Below are positions 35,524 to 44,729 of a DNA stretch of 45,865 nt, one piece after another. The notes beneath the pieces were generated by a model. That model was not told the DNA's origin and did no database searches. It saw only the letters and a program-made list of their open reading frames with translations. The stretch is taken from contig NZ_JAGSCS010000019.1 in the NCBI RefSeq assembly GCF_018128025.1, positions 1-45,865 on the forward strand, written 5' to 3'. The position numbers and the translations under genes are program-made. Each line of letters starts with the position of its first letter. The stretch's first letter is position 1. Source of the stretch: Proteiniclasticum sediminis (lineage in GTDB: Bacteria > Bacillota > Clostridia > Clostridiales > Clostridiaceae).

Positions 35524-36216
35524 ATGATCGAATTTAAAAATGTGATTAAGAAATACGATAATCAGGTCGTGGCGCTGGATGACATCAACGTCAAGATTGA
35601 ATCAGGAGAATTTGTTTTCCTGGTGGGCGCCAGCGGCGCCGGAAAATCCACCTTCGTCAAAATGCTGCTAAAGGAGATCGATCCTACCAGCGGCGATGTT
35701 TTGGTGAACAACCGGAACCTCAAGTCCGTCACCAAAAAAGACGTGCCCTTTTACCGTCGTAAAATCGGCATGGTGTTCCAGGATTACCGCCTGATTCCCA
35801 CCCTCAACGTCTTTGAGAACGTGGCCTTCGCCATGCGCGTCATCGATGCCACGCCCAAGGAAATCCGAAGGCGGGTTCCCATGGTGCTGGCGCTGGTGGG
35901 ACTTTCCGACCGGTCCAAAAGCTTCCCCAATGAGCTCTCCGGCGGAGAGCAGCAGCGGGTATCCTTAGCCCGGGCCATTGCAAACAATCCGACGCTCCTC
36001 ATCGCCGACGAGCCCACAGGAAACCTGGATCCGGAAACGGCCAAGGACATCATGCGGCTCATTATGGATATCAATAAAGCCGGCACCACCGTTCTCATGG
36101 CTACCCATGCCAAGGACATCGTGGACGCCAGCAAGCGGAGAGTTATCGCCCTGGAAAAGGGAAAAATTGTCCGGGACGAAAAGAAGGGCAGGTACGAATT
36201 GAATGCAGAAGATTAA
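35524..36216 (+). CDS. ftsE: Cell-division ABC transporter ATP-binding protein FtsE
   Basis: The 230-aa ABC ATPase has Walker A GASGAGKST (35-43), the FQDYRLIP Q-loop, signature LSGGEQQRV, and Walker B LLIADEPTGNLDPET. With FtsX it transmits division signals across the membrane to activate wall hydrolases. ATG 35524 begins the conserved MIEFKNVIKKY; the open frame further upstream is the leader. Its end overlaps ftsX by 14 bp. Confidence 0.95.
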   Translation: MIEFKNVIKKYDNQVVALDDINVKIESGEFVFLVGASGAGKSTFVKMLLKEIDPTSGDVLVNNRNLKSVTKKDVPFYRRKIGMVFQDYRLIPTLNVFENVAFAMRVIDATPKEIRRRVPMVLALVGLSDRSKSFPNELSGGEQQRVSLARAIANNPTLLIADEPTGNLDPETAKDIMRLIMDINKAGTTVLMATHAKDIVDASKRRVIALEKGKIVRDEKKGRYELNAED

Positions 36217-37087
36217 GATGTTCCTCATGGATGCGCTGAAGAGTTTAAAGCGCAATAAAACCATTACCTTGGCCAGTATCATCACCGTTTCCGCCACCCT
36301 CTTCATCTTCGGGGTCTTCCTCCTGGTGGCCCAGACGATCAACCTGGGGGTCCAGTCCGTGGAGTCCAAAGTGGAGATCAAGGCATATCTCCTGGACGAG
36401 ATCACCTCAGCGGAAAAGGATAATGTCTATAACATCATCATGGGCGTTGACGGGGTCAAAGAAGTGACCTATGAAACCAAGGAAGAAGCCTTTGAGAAGT
36501 TCAAGGAGAGACTGGGCGAAAACAATGCCATTCTCACCGGGTTCTCCGAAGACCGCAATCCGCTGCCCAATTCCTATGTCATTACCCTGAAGGAGCCAGA
36601 GGCGGCCATCCGCGTGGAAGAAGCGCTGAAGGATGTCCGCGGTGTGGAAGACGTGGGCAATGAGCGGGAGACCGTGGAAAAAATCATTACCCTGGCTCGC
36701 CTCATCCGGACCATTGGCGTGGTGATCTTCATCATCCTCGTCCTGGTTTCCCTCTTCCTCATCTCCAATACCATCAAGCTCACCGTGTACTCGCGAAGAA
36801 GGGAAATCGGCATCATGAAGTTCGTGGGTGCCACGGACTGGTTCATTCGCTGGCCCTTCCTCATCGAAGGCATGATCATGGGCCTCGTGGGCGGCTTCAT
36901 CGCCGTGGCGGTGGTGTACTTCGCCTACAACCTCATCTATGTGGATGTGACGAAGACCATGTTCTATGCCGAGCTCATTTCCCCCGCGTACATCCTGAAC
37001 AACTTCACGTGGCAATTTGGCTTGACCGGGCTCTTCATCGGAGCCATGGGAAGTTTCATCGCCCTGAAGCGTTTCCTGGATGTATAG
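36203..37087 (+). CDS. ftsX: Cell-division membrane protein FtsX
   Basis: The 294-aa protein has one N-terminal helix, an extracellular domain (about 50-160) and three C-terminal helices with the FtsX/MacB-like YSRRREIGIMKFVGATDWFI between them. It partners FtsE and regulates peptidoglycan hydrolases of the NlpC/P60 type in Firmicutes. The start lies within the ftsE 3' end, so both are translated in step. ctpA follows 18 bp downstream, the order seen in Bacillus. Confidence 0.95.
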   Translation: MQKIKMFLMDALKSLKRNKTITLASIITVSATLFIFGVFLLVAQTINLGVQSVESKVEIKAYLLDEITSAEKDNVYNIIMGVDGVKEVTYETKEEAFEKFKERLGENNAILTGFSEDRNPLPNSYVITLKEPEAAIRVEEALKDVRGVEDVGNERETVEKIITLARLIRTIGVVIFIILVLVSLFLISNTIKLTVYSRRREIGIMKFVGATDWFIRWPFLIEGMIMGLVGGFIAVAVVYFAYNLIYVDVTKTMFYAELISPAYILNNFTWQFGLTGLFIGAMGSFIALKRFLDV

Positions 37088-37105
37088 GACGGAGGTGGAT
37101 GGATC

Positions 37106-38317
37106 GTGTATTATGAACCGAAGCGAAATTCTTCCAGTAAGATCATCACGGCGCTCCTGGTCCTCATTGTTGGCGTAGGCGCCTTCTTCGGGGGTTCCAT
37201 TTATGGTTCCCTCAACAGTGAGAAGGTCCTGAATCCCGGTGAACAGCCTTCGGTGGAGGATGACTCCTTCGACAAGCTCTTTGAGGTGAAGGAGATCCTG
37301 AACGCCACCTATTACAAAGATATTGATGAGGCCGCTCTTCTGGAGGGGGCCATCAAGGGTATGGTGAATGCCGTAGGGGATCCCTACACGGTGTTCTTCA
37401 ATGCCGAGGAATACAAGGATTTCACCGATGACGGAGCCGGCAACTATGTAGGTATCGGCGTCATCGTAGGCATCAAAGACGACGCCATCGTCGTCATCAC
37501 GCCTTTTGAAGGATCTCCCGCGTACAATGCGGGACTTCGTTCCGGCGACATCATCACCCAGGTGGAAGGGGTCCCCTATAAGGGCTCAGAACTGGACAAA
37601 GCCGTGAACATCATCCGCGGCGAAGAAGGAAAGCCCGTGCGGCTCACCATTCTGCGCAACGGCACCGAAGAAGAGGTAACCATCGTCCGTGCCAGCATTA
37701 CCCTGGTTAACGTCCAGTCGGAAATGCTGGAAGGGAACATCGGCCATGTGACCCTCCTGCAGTTCACCGAAGGCATAGCCGCCCAGGTGAGAGAAGCGGT
37801 GGGAACCTTGAAAGCCCAAGGGGCCAAGGGCATCATTCTGGATCTGCGGGGAAATCCCGGCGGATTCCTCGATGAAGCCGTGGGTCTAGGCTCCCTCTTC
37901 ATCGACAAGGGCAAGACCATCCTCTACACCCTGGACAAGGGGAATCAGAAGAAAGAATATTACTCTGCAGGGGGCGATTACATCGGCATGCCCCTGGTGC
38001 TCCTCATCGACGAAGGCTCCGCTTCCGCTTCGGAAGTTGTGGCCGGCGCCCTGAAGGACTACGGTGCCGCCACGCTGGTCGGGCAGAAGACCTTCGGCAA
38101 GGGCATCGTTCAGATGGTTTATAATGTGGGCGATACGGAAGGCGTAAAAGTCACCGTCTCCTCCTACTATTCCCCCAAGGGGATCAACATCCATGGCGAA
38201 GGCATCCACCCCGATGTGGAAGTGAAGCTGCCCGAGGATGTCCAGGCCCCCCTGACGCTGGAGAATGATACCCAGCTGCAAAAGGCTGTGGAGGTTCTTC
38301 GGACAAAAATGAACTGA
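37106..38317 (+). CDS. ctpA: Carboxy-terminal processing protease (S41 family)
   Basis: The 403-aa protein has an N-terminal membrane anchor (IITALLVLIVGVGAFFGGSI), a PDZ domain (about 115-190; GIGVIVGIKDD, SGDIITQVEG) and an S41 protease domain. Catalytic Ser307 in GSASASE and Lys332 in TFGKG are 25 residues apart, as in B. subtilis CtpB (Ser309/Lys334). It should cleave C-termini of envelope or signalling proteins. The GTG start is 7 nt after GGAGGTGG. Confidence 0.93.
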   Translation: MYYEPKRNSSSKIITALLVLIVGVGAFFGGSIYGSLNSEKVLNPGEQPSVEDDSFDKLFEVKEILNATYYKDIDEAALLEGAIKGMVNAVGDPYTVFFNAEEYKDFTDDGAGNYVGIGVIVGIKDDAIVVITPFEGSPAYNAGLRSGDIITQVEGVPYKGSELDKAVNIIRGEEGKPVRLTILRNGTEEEVTIVRASITLVNVQSEMLEGNIGHVTLLQFTEGIAAQVREAVGTLKAQGAKGIILDLRGNPGGFLDEAVGLGSLFIDKGKTILYTLDKGNQKKEYYSAGGDYIGMPLVLLIDEGSASASEVVAGALKDYGAATLVGQKTFGKGIVQMVYNVGDTEGVKVTVSSYYSPKGINIHGEGIHPDVEVKLPEDVQAPLTLENDTQLQKAVEVLRTKMN

Positions 38318-38342
38318 TCCTGCGGATCAAAGGAGGAAAACA

Positions 38343-39461
38343 ATGAAGGTCCTGGAGGGCTATTTCATGATGTTTGTTTCTCCGTCCGCCCTGATCCTTC
38401 TGGCGGTTTTCCTGCTGCTCTTTCTGCAGAACATCCGGGAGACCCGAATACGTCAATTATTGCTAGGGGAAAGCGAAGACTCTCCCCTAGCTTTCACGTT
38501 ATCCCAGTTGTTTTTCAGTTTGGCGGGCGGGCTGGCTCTTTCGGGGCTGGCAGCCTATTTTGGGATCACCTTTCAGGCCTATGGCCCCATCCAGGTGATC
38601 TTTCTTTTCACGCTCTTCTCCCTGACCCCCTATTTCGTCCAGGCCCATGTGGGCATCTTCGCCCTCTTTGTGCCAGCTCTGGCGTTTCTTCTGGATCCCG
38701 CCGGCCGGGTGCTGGAGGATCTGGGCCGTCTCTATCTCTTGGTGGCCCTGACGTTTGTGGTTCAGGGAGCGCTCCTGGTGACGGATCCCTTTCGGGGCTA
38801 CCTCCCGGTGCTCTTTCGCCGGGGCAAGGAAATCCATGGGGGATTTCGCCTGGCGAAAACCTATGCCCTGCCGGCCGTCTTCGCCTATGGAGCGGCCTCC
38901 GGCAGCATCCTGGGGGTCTCCCTGTTCTATTTAGCCACCCTCCAGGTGTTTACCCTGAAGGAGTCGGTCATGACCTTCAAACCGAAGGAAGCATCATCCA
39001 TCCTCGGCGGCTTTCGAATGGCTTCGGGGTTTAGTCTTCTGGTGCTGCTTCTCCTGTCGGGGATCTTCTCTCCCTTGGTGTATGTGGTGCCCCTGGCAGG
39101 GGCCGGGCTTCCGCTTCTGGAAAGCCGCCTCTTCCGCCTTTGGGAAAACCACCGGTCCTTCCCCTTCATCTCCGACAAGACCAGCCTCTCGGTGCTGGAC
39201 GTCCGGGGAAAAACCCCAGCCCATGAGGCCGGCCTTCGCACGGGACAGGTCATTGTGTCCATCAATGGCCAGGAACCCCGGTACAGTACCCTGGTGTCCT
39301 ACCTGCAGCGGGCTGCCCATACCCGGACCCTGACCCTGGGGGTGAAGGATCCCCGGAAAGGGGAGATGGAGATCACCTTCACCATCCTGCCGGAAGCGGG
39401 GACGGGAATCCTGGTGGTGCCGCCGGCGGAGTATCTGGCCACGGCGGAAAAGGACTCCTGA
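38343..39461 (+). CDS. Polytopic membrane protein with C-terminal PDZ domain (MinJ-like)
   Basis: The 372-aa protein has about seven to eight membrane helices (roughly 1-270) and a PDZ domain (about 280-365; LSVLDVRGKTPAHEAGLRTG, then QVIVSINGQEP). This architecture and the position after ftsE-ftsX-ctp match B. subtilis MinJ, which links DivIVA to MinD at division sites. Sequence similarity cannot be judged by eye, so the equivalence is from architecture and context. AAAGGAGG precedes the ATG. Confidence 0.75.
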   Translation: MKVLEGYFMMFVSPSALILLAVFLLLFLQNIRETRIRQLLLGESEDSPLAFTLSQLFFSLAGGLALSGLAAYFGITFQAYGPIQVIFLFTLFSLTPYFVQAHVGIFALFVPALAFLLDPAGRVLEDLGRLYLLVALTFVVQGALLVTDPFRGYLPVLFRRGKEIHGGFRLAKTYALPAVFAYGAASGSILGVSLFYLATLQVFTLKESVMTFKPKEASSILGGFRMASGFSLLVLLLLSGIFSPLVYVVPLAGAGLPLLESRLFRLWENHRSFPFISDKTSLSVLDVRGKTPAHEAGLRTGQVIVSINGQEPRYSTLVSYLQRAAHTRTLTLGVKDPRKGEMEITFTILPEAGTGILVVPPAEYLATAEKDS

Positions 39462-39478
39462 GTTGATGAACAAAAAAT

Positions 39479-39490
39479 GAACATATGTAC
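39479..39490 (+). promoter_or_regulatory. LexA (SOS) box before uvrB
   Basis: GAACATATGTAC differs at one base from the Firmicute LexA core GAAC-4 nt-GTTC. It lies at the -35 region of the uvrB promoter, whose TATAAT is at 39509-39514. Binding of LexA would repress uvrBA until DNA damage. lexA is not in the window. Confidence 0.8.
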
Positions 39491-39508
39491 TTATTTTCCC
39501 TAGAGGTA

Positions 39509-39514
39509 TATAAT
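39509..39514 (+). promoter_or_regulatory. uvrB -10 box
   Basis: A perfect TATAAT lies 30 bp before the uvrB ATG. The -35 at about 39486 is poor and overlaps the LexA box. Confidence 0.7.
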
Positions 39515-39543
39515 AAGAAGGGAAAAAAAGAGAGGTGGATCAG

Positions 39544-41538
39544 ATGGAAGGAACATTCAAGATTGCATCGCGGTTCAAGCCCACGGGGGATCAGCCGGAG
39601 GCCATCAGCCAGCTGGTGGACTCCATTAACGCCGGCAACCGCGGTCAGACCCTTCTGGGGGTCACCGGCTCCGGCAAGACCTTCACCATGGCGAATATCA
39701 TCGAACGGGTGCAGCGGCCTACCCTGGTCCTGGCCCACAATAAAACCCTGGCGGCGCAGCTCTGCTCGGAGTTTCGGGAGTTCTTCCCGGACAGCGCCGT
39801 GGAATATTTTGTATCCTATTACGACTACTATCAGCCCGAAGCCTACGTGGCCCAGACGGATACCTACATCGAGAAGGATTCCTCCGTGAACGATGAGATC
39901 GACAAGCTGCGCCACTCGGCCACCGCGGCGCTCTTTGAGCGCCGGGACGTTATCATCGTAGCCTCCGTATCCTGCATCTATGGTCTGGGTAACCCGGATG
40001 AGTACCGGGACCTGTCCATCTCCCTTCGGCCCGGCATGATCAAGGACCGGGACGAGATCATCCGAAAGCTCATCGAGATTCAGTACGAGCGCAACGACAT
40101 CGATTTTTCCCGCGGCACCTTCCGGGTACGGGGCGATGTGCTGGACGTGGTTCCCGCCAATGAGACCGCCCGGGGCATCCGGGTGGAGTTCTTCGGGGAC
40201 GAGATTGAACGGATCCGGGAGTTTGACGTCCTCACTGGGGAAATACTTGCGGATATTCAGCATACGATCATTTTCCCGGCTTCTCACTTTGCCACAGCGC
40301 CGGAAAATCTTCAGCGGGCCATCGCGGTCATTGAATCGGAACTGGAGGCCCGGGTGAAGGAGCTCAACGCCCAGGATAAGCTTCTGGAAGCTCAGCGTCT
40401 TCGTCAGCGAACGAACTTCGACATTGAGATGATGATGGAAATGGGCTACTGCTCCGGCATCGAGAACTATTCCCGCATCCTGGACGGCCGGGATCCGGGG
40501 ACACCCCCCAAGACGCTCATCGACTACTTCCCCGAGGATTTCCTCGTGTTCATCGACGAGAGCCATGTGACCCTGCCCCAGCTGCGGGCCATGTATTCGG
40601 GCGACCGTTCCCGAAAGCAGAATCTGGTGGACTACGGGTTCCGCCTGCCTTCTGCCTTCGACAACCGACCGCTGAAGTTTGAGGAGTTTGAGGAAAAGGT
40701 CAAGCAGGTGCTCTTTGTCTCCGCTACACCATCAGAGTATGAGCGGCAGCACTCCGCCGTGGTGGCCCAGCAGGTCATCCGGCCCACAGGGCTTCTGGAT
40801 CCCGAAGTGATCATCCGGCCCATCACCGGACAGATCGATGATCTCTACGGCGAGATCAACCGGACCGTGGAAAAGGGCTTCCGGGTCCTCATCACCACCC
40901 TCACCAAGCGCATGGCCGAGGATCTGACGAAGTATTTCAAGGAGCTCCGGGTGAAGGTTACCTATATGCACTCGGACATCGACACCATGGAGCGCATGAA
41001 GATCATCCGCGATTTGCGGCTGGGGGATGTGGATGTGCTCGTGGGCATCAACCTTCTTCGAGAAGGACTTGACATTCCTGAGGTGGCCCTGGTGGCCATC
41101 CTCGATGCAGATAAGGAGGGATTCCTCCGGTCGGAGACCTCCCTCATCCAGACCATCGGCCGAGCCGCCCGTAACAGCGAAAGCAAGGTCATTCTCTATG
41201 CGGATACGGTGACCCGGTCCATGGCCAAGGCCATGGAGGAGACGGAGCGCCGCCGGAAGATCCAGATGGAATACAATGCCAAGAATAACATCACCCCCAC
41301 CACCATCATCAAGGATGTGCGCAGCGTCATCGAAATCACCAAGATTCCGGAGGCCCTGGAGGAGTTCAACTCCCTGGAGGAAGTCCAGAAGTACACCCGG
41401 GAAAATCTGGAGAAAACCATCAGCAAGCTGGAGAAGGAAATGTACCAGGCCTCCAAGGAGCTGGAGTTTGAAAAAGCGGCTTATCTCCGGGATGAGATCG
41501 TAAAGCTGAAGAAAGCCCTTATTCGGAACAAGAATTAA
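39544..41538 (+). CDS. uvrB: UvrABC excinuclease subunit B
   Basis: The 664-aa protein has Walker A GVTGSGKT (39-46), the damage-probing beta-hairpin [11 protein letters not shown], helicase motifs [20 protein letters not shown] and QTIGRAARN, and a C-terminal UVR motif ([18 protein letters not shown]). It verifies DNA damage handed over by UvrA and recruits UvrC. ATG 39544 is 5 nt after AGAGGTGG; GTG 39535 overlaps that site. uvrA follows 34 bp later. Confidence 0.97.
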   Translation: MEGTFKIASRFKPTGDQPEAISQLVDSINAGNRGQTLLGVTGSGKTFTMANIIERVQRPTLVLAHNKTLAAQLCSEFREFFPDSAVEYFVSYYDYYQPEAYVAQTDTYIEKDSSVNDEIDKLRHSATAALFERRDVIIVASVSCIYGLGNPDEYRDLSISLRPGMIKDRDEIIRKLIEIQYERNDIDFSRGTFRVRGDVLDVVPANETARGIRVEFFGDEIERIREFDVLTGEILADIQHTIIFPASHFATAPENLQRAIAVIESELEARVKELNAQDKLLEAQRLRQRTNFDIEMMMEMGYCSGIENYSRILDGRDPGTPPKTLIDYFPEDFLVFIDESHVTLPQLRAMYSGDRSRKQNLVDYGFRLPSAFDNRPLKFEEFEEKVKQVLFVSATPSEYERQHSAVVAQQVIRPTGLLDPEVIIRPITGQIDDLYGEINRTVEKGFRVLITTLTKRMAEDLTKYFKELRVKVTYMHSDIDTMERMKIIRDLRLGDVDVLVGINLLREGLDIPEVALVAILDADKEGFLRSETSLIQTIGRAARNSESKVILYADTVTRSMAKAMEETERRRKIQMEYNAKNNITPTTIIKDVRSVIEITKIPEALEEFNSLEEVQKYTRENLEKTISKLEKEMYQASKELEFEKAAYLRDEIVKLKKALIRNKN

Positions 41539-41572
41539 TCCTCAACACTGCGGATCAGGAAATGGAGAGAAT

Positions 41573-44398
41573 ATGAAGAACATCGTCATTAAAGGAGCCA
41601 AAGTCAATAATCTGAAAAACGTGAGCCTGGAGATTCCCCGGGACAAGCTCGTGGTATTCACGGGGCTGTCCGGATCGGGCAAGTCCTCCCTGGCCTTTGA
41701 CACCCTCTACGCCGAAGGACAGCGGCGCTATGTGGAGTCCCTGTCCTCCTACGCCCGGATGTTCCTGGGTCAGATGGACAAGCCCGATGTGGAATCCATC
41801 GAGGGGCTGAGTCCCTCCATTTCCATCGATCAGAAGACCACGTCCAAGAATCCCCGGTCCACCGTGGGTACGGTGACGGAGATCTATGATTATCTGCGTC
41901 TTCTTTTTGCCCGCATCGGCGTGCCCCACTGCCCCATCTGCAATCGGGAAATCGCTTCCCAGAGCGTGGATCAGATGGTGGACAAGATCATGGAGCTGCC
42001 GGAGCGCACCAGGATCCAGATCCTGGCCCCCATGATCAAGGGCCGAAAGGGCGAGCATGAGAAGGTCCTGGAGACCATCAAAAAGGCCGGCTATGTCCGG
42101 GCGCGCATCGACGGTACGGTCATCGACATCTCCGAGGAAGAGGTGACCCTGAAGAAAACCCTGAAGCATGATATTGAAGCGGTCATTGACCGTCTGGTTA
42201 TCCGGGAGGATATCCGGGGAAGACTGACAGAGTCCCTGGAGCAGGGCCTTCGCCTGGCGGAGGGCACCATCATCGTGAATATCATCGATGGGGAAGACCT
42301 GATCTTTTCCGAGAAGTTCGCCTGTCCGGAGCACAATGTGGGCATTGAGGAGCTGGAACCCCGGCTTTTCTCCTTCAACGCGCCCTACGGCAAATGCGGA
42401 CACTGCGACGGGCTGGGTACGCTTCTGGAAATCGACGAGAATCTCGTCATTCCCGACCGAAGCAAGAGCATTCTGGAAGGAGCCATCGCCTCCTGGGGCG
42501 ACGGCCGCCTCAAGGAGGATTCCTGGACCTACGGGATTCTGCAGGCCCTGTCCAAGCGGTTCCACTTTGATCTGAACACCCCCATCCAAGATCTCCCGGA
42601 GGAGATCGTCAACATTCTGCTTTACGGCACCAAGGGGGAGAAGCTGAAGGTCTCCTATACGAAGAACTTCACCCAGGGCGTCTATAACTATGCCTATGAG
42701 GGCGAGGTCAATAACCTGAAGCGCCGCTACTTGGAAAGCAGCTCCGACTACATCAAGGGGGAGATCGAGCAGTTCATGAGCAACAATCCCTGCCCTACCT
42801 GCAACGGCGCCCGACTAAAACCCGAAGTGCTCTCCGTCACCGTGGGGGGGAAGAATATATTCGAGTTCACCACCATGAGCATTCACAATGAGCTGGACTT
42901 CATCGAGTCCCTGAAGCTCACTCCAAAGAATGCCGCCATCGGAGAGCAGATTCTTCGGGAGGTCCATGCCCGGCTGAGCTTCCTGGTCAACGTGGGTCTG
43001 GACTATCTGGATCTGGCCCGAAGCTCCGGTACCCTCTCCGGCGGGGAATCTCAGCGAATCCGCCTGGCCACCCAGATCGGATCCAGCCTCATGGGGGTCC
43101 TCTACATCCTGGATGAGCCCAGCATTGGACTCCATCAGCGGGACAACGACCGGCTCATCGAGACCTTAAAGCGTCTTCGAGACAACGGCAACACCCTGGT
43201 GGTGGTGGAACATGACGAGGATACCATCCGCAACGCCGACTACATCGTGGACATCGGCCCCGGCGCCGGGGAACACGGCGGCGAGGTGGTGGCCCGGGGA
43301 ACCCTGAAGCAGGTGATGAAATCCAAACGGAGCATCACGGCCAAGTATCTCACCGGGGAAATGAAGATCGAAGTGCCTTCTTCCCGAAGATCCGGCGACG
43401 GCACGGCCCTCACGGTCCGGGGAGCTCGGGAGAACAATCTGAAGAACATCGACGTGGAGATTCCGCTGCGCAGGTTTGTGGCGGTGACCGGCGTTTCCGG
43501 TTCCGGCAAGTCCACCCTGGTCAACGAGATTCTCTACAAGGCCCTGCACCGGAAGATCAACAAGGCTAAGGTCTTGCCGGGACGCCATGACAGCGTTGAG
43601 GGCATTGAAAATATCGACAAGATCATCGACATCGACCAAAGCCCCATCGGACGGACCCCCCGGTCAAACCCCGCCACCTACACCGGCGTCTTTGACATGA
43701 TTCGGGATCTCTATTCCAATACCCCCGATGCCAAGGCCAGGGGCTATAAACCCGGACGCTTTTCCTTCAACGTCAAGGGCGGACGCTGTGAAGCCTGCTC
43801 CGGCGACGGCATCATCAAGATCGAGATGCAGTTCCTCTCTGATGTCTATGTTCCCTGTGAAGTCTGCAAGGGTAAGCGCTATAACCGGGAGACCCTGGAA
43901 GTGAAATACAAGGGAAAGAGCATTGCCGATGTCCTGGACATGACCGTGGAGGAGGCGACCCACTTCTTTGAGAACCAGGGCCGTATTCACCGCAAAATCG
44001 TCACCCTCATGGACGTGGGCATGGGCTACATCAAGATGGGCCAGCCCTCCACCCAGCTCTCCGGTGGCGAAGCCCAGCGCATCAAGCTGGCCTATGAGCT
44101 GTCCAAGGTGGGCACGGGCCAGACCCTCTATATCCTGGACGAACCCACCACGGGCCTCCACACCGATGACGTGAAGCGCCTGGTGGAGATTCTCCAGCGG
44201 CTGGTGGATGCGGGAAACAGTGTGGTGGTTATCGAGCATAACCTGGACATCATCAAGTGTGCCGACCACATCATCGACCTGGGCCCCGAAGGGGGCGACA
44301 AGGGCGGTCAGGTGCTGATCACCGGTACCCCGGAAGAGGTGGCCGCCTTTGACGGTTCCTACACCGGACAATATCTCAAAAAAATGCTGGAAGCCTAA
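41573..44398 (+). CDS. uvrA: UvrABC excinuclease subunit A
   Basis: The 941-aa protein has two ABC ATPase modules: Walker [10 protein letters not shown] near residue 31 and GVSGSGKST near 642, each with its LSGGE signature. It has the UvrA zinc modules (CPEHNVG...CGHCDGLG and CEACSGDG...CEVCKGKR). It detects bulky DNA lesions with UvrB. GGAGAG precedes the ATG. It shares the LexA-controlled transcript with uvrB, and a strong terminator follows within 5 bp of the stop. Confidence 0.97.
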   Translation: MKNIVIKGAKVNNLKNVSLEIPRDKLVVFTGLSGSGKSSLAFDTLYAEGQRRYVESLSSYARMFLGQMDKPDVESIEGLSPSISIDQKTTSKNPRSTVGTVTEIYDYLRLLFARIGVPHCPICNREIASQSVDQMVDKIMELPERTRIQILAPMIKGRKGEHEKVLETIKKAGYVRARIDGTVIDISEEEVTLKKTLKHDIEAVIDRLVIREDIRGRLTESLEQGLRLAEGTIIVNIIDGEDLIFSEKFACPEHNVGIEELEPRLFSFNAPYGKCGHCDGLGTLLEIDENLVIPDRSKSILEGAIASWGDGRLKEDSWTYGILQALSKRFHFDLNTPIQDLPEEIVNILLYGTKGEKLKVSYTKNFTQGVYNYAYEGEVNNLKRRYLESSSDYIKGEIEQFMSNNPCPTCNGARLKPEVLSVTVGGKNIFEFTTMSIHNELDFIESLKLTPKNAAIGEQILREVHARLSFLVNVGLDYLDLARSSGTLSGGESQRIRLATQIGSSLMGVLYILDEPSIGLHQRDNDRLIETLKRLRDNGNTLVVVEHDEDTIRNADYIVDIGPGAGEHGGEVVARGTLKQVMKSKRSITAKYLTGEMKIEVPSSRRSGDGTALTVRGARENNLKNIDVEIPLRRFVAVTGVSGSGKSTLVNEILYKALHRKINKAKVLPGRHDSVEGIENIDKIIDIDQSPIGRTPRSNPATYTGVFDMIRDLYSNTPDAKARGYKPGRFSFNVKGGRCEACSGDGIIKIEMQFLSDVYVPCEVCKGKRYNRETLEVKYKGKSIADVLDMTVEEATHFFENQGRIHRKIVTLMDVGMGYIKMGQPSTQLSGGEAQRIKLAYELSKVGTGQTLYILDEPTTGLHTDDVKRLVEILQRLVDAGNSVVVIEHNLDIIKCADHIIDLGPEGGDKGGQVLITGTPEEVAAFDGSYTGQYLKKMLEA

Positions 44399-44400
44399 CC

Positions 44401-44452
44401 TAAAAAAATACCAGGCCGGGGATCCTGAGGAAGGAGGCCCGGCCTGGTATTT
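44401..44452. terminator. Bidirectional terminator after uvrA
   Basis: A perfect 15-bp stem (arms 44406-44420 and 44438-44452) lies between uvrA and the minus-strand gene remnant. The A run on its left gives a good T run for the minus strand. Confidence 0.88.
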
Positions 44453-44466
44453 GCCTGTTCATTCGC

Positions 44467-44591
44467 TTACGCCATGCCGTAAACGGCTTTCCGCGCCTTG
44501 GCGTAGTCGGAGCGGCGCACATGGACGGTGTAGATGAATCCATTGTGGGCATCAGCGTTCTTGTAGAACTGGTTGTAGGTCTGGTAGACCT
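44467..44591 (-). pseudogene. 3' end of an unidentified minus-strand gene cut by the IS
   Basis: The minus strand encodes about 41 codons ending YTVHVRRSDYAKARKAVYGMA and a stop, preceded by QEVYQTYNQFYKNADAHNGF. The codon pattern (mostly G or C in third positions) matches native genes, and a terminator follows the stop. The frame runs into the IS end at 44592, so only the C-terminus is here. I do not recognise the family. If this IS also made a long duplication, an intact copy may exist beyond the window. Confidence 0.65.
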
Positions 44592-44617
44592 CCTGAGTTT
44601 TACACTTAATAGGCCGC

Positions 44618-44661
44618 AAAACTTCTGCAGACATAGGTAAATGAATGTTTGCAGAAGTTTT
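44618..44661. terminator. Hairpin in the IS left end
   Basis: AAAACTTCTGC pairs perfectly with GCAGAAGTTTT, followed by TTTGTTGTT. It probably stops outside transcription from entering the transposase gene. Confidence 0.75.
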
Positions 44662-44729
44662 TTGTTGTTCCTTATTGTATTTATAAAGTATTTATGATAC
44701 AATGTATTCAACATGGAGGAGGTGTTCTC

